Source: Actinomycetes bacterium
GTDB lineage: Bacteria > Actinomycetota > Thermoleophilia > Solirubrobacterales > 70-9
Direction of reading: 5' to 3'
Assembly (NCBI GenBank): GCA_023436605.1
Contig: JAEZIQ010000050.1
Location: 1 to 22,990 of the forward strand
Length of the DNA stretch: 22,990 nt
Part shown: positions 1 through 7,269 of the stretch, piece by piece
Layout of the letters: each line of letters starts with the position of its first letter
Numbering within the stretch: the first letter of the stretch is position 1
The notes under the pieces: generated by a model
Seen by the model: only the letters and a program-made list of their open reading frames with translations
What the model was told of the DNA's origin: nothing
Database searches by the model: none
Translations under genes and position numbers: made by a program

Positions 1-2795
1 TTCGGCGTGTTTCTGCACGCGATCGGCTTGGGGGCGGACTGCTCGCCCGCCCGGGCGGGCGGTGCCGGTGGTGACGTCGGCGCCAGCTCGGCGCCAACCG
101 GAACCAGCAGGGCATTCAGTGCCGCCCGTTCCTGCTGTGGCAGCCAGGAGCGGAAGTACGGGTCCTGCTCGAACATCGAAACCGAGCCGGCACCGAACTC
201 CTGGAAGACCAGCGCGGGACGGCCTTCGAGCTGCCCGGGACCAACTGCGTTGCAGGTATATCCGTAGGACACCAGCGGGGTCGGATAGGTGTAGACCGCC
301 TTCGCGTCCGGAATCGGGCCAGATCCCGCCAACGTGCCCGGGTTGAACGGGCTGCCCGCGGTATTCCGGAAATAGGAACCGCCCTTGTCGAAGCCCCATC
401 CCACCGGAGTCGACGTGTCGATCTCGATCGGGAAGTTGGCGCTCGGGGTCTGCAGCGAGTTGCTGCCAACCGGGCAGGTTGAGGCGAACGGAGCCCCCGT
501 GTTGAACGGAGCGACGTTCGACGCGACCGTGTTGACGTTAGTCAGGCCGGCCGACCTCGCGGCGGTCACCATGTTGGCTCCATAGCCGACGAAGTTGCCT
601 CCGTTGTTCACGAAGTCCTGCAGGTTCGCCTGGGCGGTCGCATCCCCAATGCTCGAACTCGCGTAGAAGGCGGTGAAGCCGTTGTCCTTCAACCAGGTCG
701 GGCTGCTGGCGAGCTCGGTCGAGGTGACCGGCACGACGATCGGGGTTCGGGAGTCGGTGTTTGTCGTCGGTGCAAACCCGAGCTTCTGGGTGAGACCGAA
801 CAGGGGCAGACAGTAGGCGCCGTTGCCACATTGCCCCTTGGGAGTGCTGATCGGTGTCGCCGGCACGGTCGTCGCATTGGTGTAGACGCCGATCTTCGGT
901 GCGTCGCCCATGTCGTAGTGACTGACCGGGATGTTGGTCAGACCGGTGAGTGGGCTGTCGCGATCGGCGGCCAAAGCGGCCACATCGACTCCGTCAGCGG
1001 TGGACATGTCGATGAACGCCGTACCGGTAGGGAACTCGCGTCCGCCGGCGTTGAAGGCTTCATCGCCGCGGTAGACGGTCACGCCTTCAGCCAACAGGTC
1101 GACAACCAGCGCGATGCCCTCGGAGCTGTCGGTCTTGAACGCCACCACTGGCTGGTCGAGACCGGTTGACGAGTCGAACTCGACTGCCGGCATCAACTCC
1201 ATCTGCGCGCTGTCGGGCATCGGCTGCCGTAGCAATCCGTTGCCGCCGCTCATCCCCCAGGTGTGAGAGTAGGACCACTGTCCCGAGTCGTAGAAGAAGT
1301 AGAACGGGACGAAGGGATCCTCACCGAGCACGGCCTGGATCCAGTGCTTCTGCGTCTGGGCAAGCGGAATCCAGAAGGTCCCAGCTGGCAGCGTCTTGCC
1401 GTCGACCTCGCCCCCGGGTCCGATCTGATGGGCACCGTTGACCACCGTGTCCTCGGTGAGTCGGTAGACCTTGACGTCAACCTCCTGAAGTTCCCGGAGG
1501 AACTTGGCCGTGTCACCCGGCATGTTGTCCGGCAGGTAGTAGTAACCACAGACCTCGACGTTGGGCTGGTTCTGGATCGGGTCGTTGGCATGCAGCGGGC
1601 TGACCAGCTCGTTCTGTTCAAGCTCGCAGCGTTCGCCCTGCTGACGGGCCTCTTCCCACTGGTTGATCCAGTTCGTCATGATCCGCTTCTTCTCACGGGT
1701 AACGACGTTGACCGTCTCGTCCATGGCCAGGTAATGGTCGTAGACCTGTTTCCCGTACAGCTCGTTGGTGCCCTTCTCGAATGTCATGCCGGCCCCGCCC
1801 CACATCAGTGACGGCACGCTGTCGCCGTAGATCGGCGCGAACAGGTCATAGGTGTTGTAGTTCCGGTAGGCGATGCTCTGGTCGTTGAACTTGTCCTGAA
1901 GCGCCGGCCCGATCGTGAAATTGATCAGGTCCATCGCGGTCGAGGAAATCTCTGCGTGTACCGGATCCTCGTTCGGCGGGAAGAAATACCCCGAGGACTG
2001 CTGATGGGCGTCGACGTAGTAGACACTCGGGTAGGGGTTCGATCCGTAGAACGCGATCTTGCTTTCCGATTGGGTCCGGGTACCGACGTCACGGTTGTGG
2101 TCAAAGCTCCAGGCCGAGGTCCGTACGTTGTTGTCACGCCCGTCCGGATTCCGGGTCGGCATCAGGAAATGGTCGAGTGCCTCCAGACGCCGTTCGTTGG
2201 CGCAGTCGGTCCTCGCAGCCAGCTCGTAGAGCATCCGCATGATCGCGTCACCGCCCGCCGGCTCGTTGCCGTGCGGTGTGCCGGTGAGGAACCCGAAAGC
2301 AGGCCGCCGGTCGATCTCCGGGAGAGCCGCCGCCGGCGGGATATCGCCGTTCCTCACTCCTCTCCAGAAGGCGGCGTCGTTGCGGCCGGCATCGAGGTTC
2401 TCGATGTTCTCCGGTGTTCCCACCACGACCATCGGGAAGTCACGACCGAGCTCCGTCGTGCCGAGGCTTTTCTTGATCACCCTCACCCGAGGGTTGTTCG
2501 CAGTGTCGGCGACCACTGCGTCGAGATACTGGTAGAGCGTCGCCGAGTCCGAGCGGGACGTCGTACCGGTTCCGCCTGCCCCGAGCTGCTTTCCGGTGAC
2601 CTCGAAGAAGGTGCGGATGCTCGGATCGTAGGAGCGGGTCGCGGTGCATTCACCGGGATCGACCGCCGCCCGGGATGCTTCCGGTCGGATGCCCGCAGTA
2701 AGCAGGCAGGCCAGGATTCCGAGGGCGACGGCGATCAAACCGATCCGCGTCATGACGCCGGGCCTCTGATTGTTCGCGATGTTGTAAATCATCAT
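1..2795 (-). CDS. Secreted M14-family zinc carboxypeptidase with C-terminal GATase-like domain (3' end outside window)
   Basis: Read through from ATG at 2795, the frame stays open to base 1 (about 931 codons), so the C-terminus lies outside the window. An export signal is seen (MTRIGLIAVALGILACLLTAG, cut near residue 44 after SRAA); the second Met at residue 15 could be the true start of that signal. The M14 zinc site is visible: H175-G-N-E178 (HxxE), the NPDG motif at 216-219, an Asn-Arg pair N234-R235, third ligand H264 in VDAH, and the catalytic Glu E340 in MTFEKG. By family knowledge this is a zinc exo- or endopeptidase of peptides or peptidoglycan; the substrate is unknown. From about residue 640 (PKIGVYTN, later FVNNGGNFVGYG) it resembles the class-I glutamine-amidotransferase-like fold that follows M14 domains in some proteins; this is tentative. 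The tail is Pro/Ala-rich. The start overlaps the stop of the upstream beta-helix gene (ATGA), and GGAGG at 2801-2805 sits inside that gene, so coupled translation is likely. Confidence 0.9.
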   Translation of the reverse strand, partial: MMIYNIANNQRPGVMTRIGLIAVALGILACLLTAGIRPEASRAAVDPGECTATRSYDPSIRTFFEVTGKQLGAGGTGTTSRSDSATLYQYLDAVVADTANNPRVRVIKKSLGTTELGRDFPMVVVGTPENIENLDAGRNDAAFWRGVRNGDIPPAAALPEIDRRPAFGFLTGTPHGNEPAGGDAIMRMLYELAARTDCANERRLEALDHFLMPTRNPDGRDNNVRTSAWSFDHNRDVGTRTQSESKIAFYGSNPYPSVYYVDAHQQSSGYFFPPNEDPVHAEISSTAMDLINFTIGPALQDKFNDQSIAYRNYNTYDLFAPIYGDSVPSLMWGGAGMTFEKGTNELYGKQVYDHYLAMDETVNVVTREKKRIMTNWINQWEEARQQGERCELEQNELVSPLHANDPIQNQPNVEVCGYYYLPDNMPGDTAKFLRELQEVDVKVYRLTEDTVVNGAHQIGPGGEVDGKTLPAGTFWIPLAQTQKHWIQAVLGEDPFVPFYFFYDSGQWSYSHTWGMSGGNGLLRQPMPDSAQMELMPAVEFDSSTGLDQPVVAFKTDSSEGIALVVDLLAEGVTVYRGDEAFNAGGREFPTGTAFIDMSTADGVDVAALAADRDSPLTGLTNIPVSHYDMGDAPKIGVYTNATTVPATPISTPKGQCGNGAYCLPLFGLTQKLGFAPTTNTDSRTPIVVPVTSTELASSPTWLKDNGFTAFYASSSIGDATAQANLQDFVNNGGNFVGYGANMVTAARSAGLTNVNTVASNVAPFNTGAPFASTCPVGSNSLQTPSANFPIEIDTSTPVGWGFDKGGSYFRNTAGSPFNPGTLAGSGPIPDAKAVYTYPTPLVSYGYTCNAVGPGQLEGRPALVFQEFGAGSVSMFEQDPYFRSWLPQQERAALNALLVPVGAELAPTSPPAPPARAGEQSAPKPIACRNTP

Positions 2796-5086
2796 GAGAA
2801 CCTCCGGGTGTTGGTGGCACCGTTCAGAACGGCGTTACCGGGGAAAACCGCCTTCACTGCGTACCTGCGTTTCTTTCCCTTCTCTGGTTTCCCGACGAAG
2901 ACCCGGGTTTTGAAGACGCAGAACCGGTTGATCCTCACCTGACGATTGATCGTCGCCCGGCCGCCCCCGCGCACGGTCAGGGTGACCCGACCCGCGTTGC
3001 AGGCCTGGGCCCTCGTCACCCCTGCGGGCAGGACGAGAGTTCCCTTGATCACCCGCCACCTGACTCCCGGACGCTTGATCTCGAATCTGATGCGGGGAGT
3101 GAATTTGGAGACCCTGACCGAGGCACTGTCCTCGGCGGTGCGGCTCAGGTTGTCGGTGACGACCGCACGCACGCTCTGGGTTCCGACCTCGGCACCTGTT
3201 GGCTTGATCAGGCAACTGTAGGGCGCGTCGGTGTCGGTGCATACCGTTCTGGTCCCGAGGAAGAAGACAACCGACGTTGCGCCAGCCTCGGCGTTGACCG
3301 AAGCCGTCGCGGTCACCCCGCGATTGGGGATGACTGCCGGAACGTCGAGGGAGATGGTCGGCTCGGCCGGGGGATCCGGTGGGTCCTCGCAGTCGAACTG
3401 ATCGACGATCTTCAGGGTCGCCGTGGCGCCATCGGTCTGGCCGGTCGAGTCCTCGACGATCGCGCTGAGCGTCCTTTCCGAACACACCGCGTCGGCCGGA
3501 ATGGCGATCGACGTCTCGTAAGGCGGCAGAGTTGAGCTGCCGATCGGAACGAGACCGTCGTAGAACGTGACCTTGGCCACCGCGAAATCGTCACTAACGG
3601 TCGCGCTGAGTTCCGCGCTTTCCCCGGGCAGATACTGGGCTTTGTCGAGGGAGAGAGATATGGCCGGCCCGGCGTCGTTCATCGGCAGGGGTGCGTCGAT
3701 CTGCAGGTGCTCGCCCGACTGGGGATCGGCCTGGGCACCGTTGCGGTACGGGCAGAAATCGACCGCGTCGGATCCCGGTATCTCGACCGGGGCGCTTTCC
3801 GGCAAGGTGATCGACCGGGCCTGACAGGCCGGATCGACGACCGGTGAGCCGTTGACCGGGTTCTCCTGCTGTGCCGGATTGTTGGTGGGCGAGATCGCCG
3901 GACCGTTGTTGACGGTCGCTCCGGTCGTTCTCAACCCCCACCAGTTCTCTTCGGCCGCCAGCGGCGTCGCGACATTGGCCGTCACGCCATCCAGTTCGAC
4001 GTTGAATGCACCGAAATGGTTGTTGTTGATGTTGCTGCCGGTGATGCTCGACGCTCCCGCCCCGATCAGCCTGACGCCGGCCGCCTGGGAAAGATTGGCG
4101 TTGTTGGTGCTCGACGGTGTGCCGGTGTTGGGACTGAAGGTGGGGGCGCCCGTCCCGTTGACGTAATTCTGGAAGAAGCTTGTGTCTTCAACGTCAACGC
4201 TTGCTCCGGCCGTCACCCTCAGGCCGTCCTGGCCAAACAGCGGACCCGTGGTCAGGGTGCCGACCGTCGCGCAGTTGCCGGTGGCCAGGAAGTTGATGCA
4301 GCGCAACCGGCCGACCACGTTCGAACCGAGGATCTCGGCCGTGTTGTTCACCCCGGAGGGCACGAGCGGCAACGAGTCCCCCGTCGCGCCGTCGATCAGG
4401 ATGCCGGTCTTGTTGTACTCGTCGACCCGGGTCGACTCGATGACCAGCCGGCGAGGCACGGAGCCTCCGGCCGGAGCCGAAGTGGCCGAGGTCGCCTGAA
4501 CGATGCCGTAGCCGGTGTCAGAACTGCGGAATCCACCGGGAATGTCGTAAGCATCGGCGGTCTGCGAGGTGACGATCTTCGTCACCCGGCTGCGGTAGAT
4601 CCTGCCCTTGCCGTCCAGGTAAAGGATCCCGGCCTCGGCGAATACGCCGTTTCCTTCCACGGTGACGCCGGAAATGTCGACCTCCGCCGGGAAAAGCGGC
4701 GTGCCGCCGGTCACGGCGATGATCGCTCCGACCGGGTCACGCAGGACCGGCGTGAGCGAGGCGATCTGGCCGCCACCGGCGGTGGCCCGCTTGGGCATGA
4801 TCGTGACCAGGTCCGCCCCGGCCCCGAGCAGGTCGATCTCCTTGTCGATCGTCACGGCATTGGTACCCGGAGTGCCCGAGCCCTCGACGTAGATGCCGGG
4901 GCAGACCACCACGGTGTCGCCATCGTCAGCGGCATCCACACCGGCCTGCACCGAGGTGTGTCCGGCGGCCGGGCATTGGGCCCGATCGTCATCGACGACC
5001 ACGGTCGCGGCCGACGCCGACGTGGTCAGACCAAGGAAGAAAAAGGCGGCGACAGTCATGACAGACCGCGCGAAAACCGACTTCAC
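2792..5086 (-). CDS. Secreted right-handed parallel beta-helix protein with Ig-like domains
   Basis: 764 aa from a GTG at 5086; the frame also opens at an ATG at 5161, but only the GTG puts a signal peptide at the N-terminus (VKSVFARSVM, hydrophobic AAFFFLGL, cleavage after ASA at residue 26). A purine-rich AAAGGGGG lies upstream with 10 nt spacing; a TTG at 5092 is an alternative. Residues 28-430 start with the DGDTVVVCPGIYVEG pattern typical of pectate-lyase-like beta-helices (NosD/PbH1 type) and are rich in Asn and Gly. About 465-560 and 570-660 look like Ig-like domains (GPAISLSLDKAQYLPGESA; EPTISLDVPAVIPNRG), each with a Cys pair. The last 100 residues (IKGTLVLPAGVTRAQAC, then basic strands) resemble a C-terminal domain common on Solirubrobacterales exoproteins. 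The role is probably binding or cleaving an extracellular polysaccharide; no catalytic residues can be assigned. It is the first gene of a two-gene unit with the M14 peptidase. Confidence 0.85.
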   Translation of the reverse strand: MKSVFARSVMTVAAFFFLGLTTSASAATVVVDDDRAQCPAAGHTSVQAGVDAADDGDTVVVCPGIYVEGSGTPGTNAVTIDKEIDLLGAGADLVTIMPKRATAGGGQIASLTPVLRDPVGAIIAVTGGTPLFPAEVDISGVTVEGNGVFAEAGILYLDGKGRIYRSRVTKIVTSQTADAYDIPGGFRSSDTGYGIVQATSATSAPAGGSVPRRLVIESTRVDEYNKTGILIDGATGDSLPLVPSGVNNTAEILGSNVVGRLRCINFLATGNCATVGTLTTGPLFGQDGLRVTAGASVDVEDTSFFQNYVNGTGAPTFSPNTGTPSSTNNANLSQAAGVRLIGAGASSITGSNINNNHFGAFNVELDGVTANVATPLAAEENWWGLRTTGATVNNGPAISPTNNPAQQENPVNGSPVVDPACQARSITLPESAPVEIPGSDAVDFCPYRNGAQADPQSGEHLQIDAPLPMNDAGPAISLSLDKAQYLPGESAELSATVSDDFAVAKVTFYDGLVPIGSSTLPPYETSIAIPADAVCSERTLSAIVEDSTGQTDGATATLKIVDQFDCEDPPDPPAEPTISLDVPAVIPNRGVTATASVNAEAGATSVVFFLGTRTVCTDTDAPYSCLIKPTGAEVGTQSVRAVVTDNLSRTAEDSASVRVSKFTPRIRFEIKRPGVRWRVIKGTLVLPAGVTRAQACNAGRVTLTVRGGGRATINRQVRINRFCVFKTRVFVGKPEKGKKRRYAVKAVFPGNAVLNGATNTRRFS
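2796..2805 (-). promoter_or_regulatory. Shine-Dalgarno for the M14 peptidase inside the upstream gene
   Basis: On the minus strand GGAGG (2805-2801) is followed by five bases and the ATG at 2795. It overlaps the last codons of the beta-helix gene, which ends in the ATGA overlap. It supports 2795 as the start and translational coupling of the two genes. Confidence 0.75.
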
Positions 5087-5315
5087 CAGCAAGCTGCCCC
5101 CTTTGGGGTTGTGAGTGTATTTTCGGTTTCGACCAGAGAAGGCTGGACGATCGTCCTTCAACCTGGCCCCTGCCAGGTGATCTCACTCAACCCGCATCCG
5201 TTCGGGTGATCCTTCCCGAATCAAGATAGATATCCCGGTTCGCTCGCAACATATCCCGCGGGCGAGTTTCAGGTCAAGTTAGATCGACAGCGGGCGAAAC
5301 GCCTGCCGCGTCCGC
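5087..5315 (-). promoter_or_regulatory. Upstream region of the beta-helix/M14 unit with palindrome, hairpins and direct repeat
   Basis: This 229-bp gap separates the isochorismate synthase stop from the beta-helix start. Seen: a -10-like TACACT (minus strand, 5119-5114); a perfect 12-bp palindrome GGACGATCGTCC (5145-5156), centred about 43 bp upstream of the start point implied by that -10; a hairpin ACCTGGC/GCCAGGT with a 4-nt loop (5161-5178); ACCCG/CGGGT arms (about 5190-5206); and two copies of ATATCCCG at 5230-5237 and 5251-5258, exactly 21 bp apart. No good -35 is evident. No U-run terminator follows the isochorismate synthase gene, although CTCGC/GCGAG arms occur near 5243-5265. No coding potential is seen. 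Confidence 0.45.
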
Positions 5316-6725
5316 TCAACTCAGCAGGGAAAGCAGGGCACCGAGCTTGATCTCGGTCTCGGCCAGTTCTGCGGCTGGGTCGGACTCGGCGACAACTCCA
5401 ACTCCGGCGAAGAGGTGGGCTTCACGGTCGCGGATCAGGGCGCTGCGGAGGGCGACGCAGAACTCGCCGTCGCCAGCGCCGTCCATCCAGCCGACCGGGG
5501 CTGCGTACCAGCCGCGATCCATCTCTTCGACTTCGGCCATCACCTTGCGGGCCTTCTTCCAGGGTTCACCGCCGACCGCGGGCGTCGGATGGAGCAGGCC
5601 GGCCAGTTCAATTGCGGTCCGCGGCTGGGCCAGCTGGGCGTAGACCGGCGTCCCCAGGTGCTGGATGTTGGCGACCTTGATGATCTCCGGCTCATCCGCG
5701 GCCTCGACCCACACACTGATCTTGCTCAGGGTCTTGACGATCCGGCGCACCACGACTGCCTGCTCTCCCCGGTCCTTCGGGCTGGAAAGAAGCTGCTGGG
5801 CGAGATGATCGTCAACTGCGGGATCGCTGCTGCGGCGGGTGGAGCCGGCCAGTCCCACCGTCGAGACGCCGCGGCCGACGCATCGAAGGAGCAGTTCGGG
5901 GCTGGCCCCGATGAAGGCCGCCTCGCCGGTACCCACGCAGAAGTTGAAGCAGGAAGGAAAACCGATCCGAAGCGCACCGAAGATCGAAGCGGGGTCATGG
6001 GCCGACCCGGCCCTCACCACGACCTCCCGGGCAAGCACGACTTTCTCGATCTCCCCCGCCCGGATCCGCTCGACCGCACGGGCGACCGACTGTTCATAGA
6101 CCTCCGGGCTGAGCACGCTCTCGATTGTCGGAGTAACGGTCGGGTGGGGATCGATCATCGGCAACTCTGAGTGAATGAGTCCGGCGACCCGGGTCATTGC
6201 CGCGTCGAGCATCGCTTCCTGGTCAGCCCCCGGGGCGGCCATCAGGTTCACGGTGAGGTAGGTGCCTTCAGCTGAGGCCTGAATCGCGAGTTCCGGCAGG
6301 ATCATCGAGGCCGGCTTGAACGACGACCAGGCGGGGTCCGGGGCCCGGCCCGCGGCCGTTCCCTCACTGTGAAAGGAAAAGCCACCGGTCCAGACCGGAC
6401 CCGTGGTGAATCCTCCGCCGCCCCGCGTGACCGCGTCGCCGGAGAGATGGGCGCAGTCGGCCGCCACTTCGACGAAGCGGTTCTCGCCGCGAGAGCTGAT
6501 CTCATGGACCCTTCCGAGCGCTGCGAGTGTCAGGTCGCGGTCGGGCTGCTCCCAGCAGAAGAAGGGCTCGCCTGCCCGGCGGGATGCAAAGACCGTGGCG
6601 ACCGGATCCTCGCACTCGAACGGTACCGTGACCGAGACCAGAATTTTGCCGTTTCGCCTACCCGCTTCGGCCAGGGCTTCGCGCAGCGATGCTTCGAGTG
6701 TCGCCCGTTCTGCGGGCGTCGGCAT
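5316..6725 (-). CDS. menF: Isochorismate synthase (MenF/EntC/DhbC family)
   Basis: 469 aa, of the usual family length. It converts chorismate to isochorismate, Mg-dependent, in the cytoplasm. The C-terminal chorismate-binding fold (about 205-465) shows the general-base Lys in EKVVLARE (K228), FIGASPELLL (271-280), LLSSPKDRGEQ, LLHPTPAVGGEPW (377-389) and RGWYAAPVGWMDGAGDGEF (404-422), the last being a signature of isochorismate synthases rather than anthranilate or aminodeoxychorismate synthases. The ATG shares its A with the ilvN stop (TGATG at 6727-6723), so it is almost certainly translated by reinitiation after IlvN. No other men or siderophore gene is present in the window, so whether the product feeds menaquinone or a siderophore cannot be read here; menaquinone is the default for an actinobacterium. 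The usual 'AGT' of the family reads AGS at 294-296, a conservative change. Confidence 0.9.
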   Translation of the reverse strand: MPTPAERATLEASLREALAEAGRRNGKILVSVTVPFECEDPVATVFASRRAGEPFFCWEQPDRDLTLAALGRVHEISSRGENRFVEVAADCAHLSGDAVTRGGGGFTTGPVWTGGFSFHSEGTAAGRAPDPAWSSFKPASMILPELAIQASAEGTYLTVNLMAAPGADQEAMLDAAMTRVAGLIHSELPMIDPHPTVTPTIESVLSPEVYEQSVARAVERIRAGEIEKVVLAREVVVRAGSAHDPASIFGALRIGFPSCFNFCVGTGEAAFIGASPELLLRCVGRGVSTVGLAGSTRRSSDPAVDDHLAQQLLSSPKDRGEQAVVVRRIVKTLSKISVWVEAADEPEIIKVANIQHLGTPVYAQLAQPRTAIELAGLLHPTPAVGGEPWKKARKVMAEVEEMDRGWYAAPVGWMDGAGDGEFCVALRSALIRDREAHLFAGVGVVAESDPAAELAETEIKLGALLSLLS

Positions 6726-7267
6726 CAGTCGCCGCCGCGTGCCAGAGCGACTTCGCCCGTGCGGACCATCTCGAGCAGACCGTGTGGCCGGAGCATGCTC
6801 TCGAAGGCCTCGATCTTGTCGTGCGATCCGGTCACCTCGACGATCAGCGCCCGGCGTGAAACGTCGACGATCTTGGCCCGGAAGATCTCGGCGAACTGGA
6901 CGATCTCGGCCCGGTTTTCGACCGCAGCCGACACCTTGAACAGCGCCAGTTCACGGGCGACCGTTTCCTCCGGCTCCATGTCCCGGATCTTCAGGACGTT
7001 GATCAGCTTGTGGAGCTGCTTGGTCACCTGGTCGATCGGGTGGACCGCCCCGTCGAGGGTCAGGGTGATCCGTGAGATGTCCGGATCGTCGGTCGGGCCG
7101 ACCGCCAGCGTGTCGATGTTGAAGCCGCGCCGGGAGAACAGTCCGGCGACCCGGGCCAGAACACCCGGGCGGTTCTCGACCAGAATCGAAAGGACGTGCT
7201 TGCGTCCGGAAAACGGGGAACGACCAGCCTGAAGATCTTCGAGTCTGACCATGTCAGTGGAAGCCAT
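6725..7267 (-). CDS. ilvN: Acetolactate synthase small (regulatory) subunit
   Basis: 180 aa. It binds and activates the IlvB catalytic subunit and confers valine feedback inhibition. The N-terminal ACT domain is clear (HVLSILVENRPGVLARVAG, then FSRRGFNIDTLAVG, about residues 24-60), followed by the ALS_ss_C domain (ELALFKVSAA to VEVTGSHDKIEAF, about 105-160). The ATG at 7267 lies 2 bp after the ilvB stop; an in-frame ATG at codon 6 (MVRLEDL) is an alternative. A GGTGGG stretch 6 nt upstream inside the ilvB end could serve as ribosome-binding site. Its stop overlaps the isochorismate synthase start by one base. The short N-terminal extension before the ACT domain (about 20 residues) is a little longer than in many IlvN/IlvH proteins. 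Confidence 0.93.
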   Translation of the reverse strand: MASTDMVRLEDLQAGRSPFSGRKHVLSILVENRPGVLARVAGLFSRRGFNIDTLAVGPTDDPDISRITLTLDGAVHPIDQVTKQLHKLINVLKIRDMEPEETVARELALFKVSAAVENRAEIVQFAEIFRAKIVDVSRRALIVEVTGSHDKIEAFESMLRPHGLLEMVRTGEVALARGGD

Positions 7268-7269
7268 GA

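Noticed and set aside
4016..5209. 397-codon plus-strand frame opposite the beta-helix gene
   Set aside because: Antisense shadow; composition follows the complement of the secreted protein.
5316..6725. Anthranilate or aminodeoxychorismate synthase component I
   Set aside because: The GWYAAPVGWMDGAGDGEF and EKVVLARE motifs are of the isochorismate synthase type, and no glutamine amidotransferase partner (TrpG/PabA) is adjacent.
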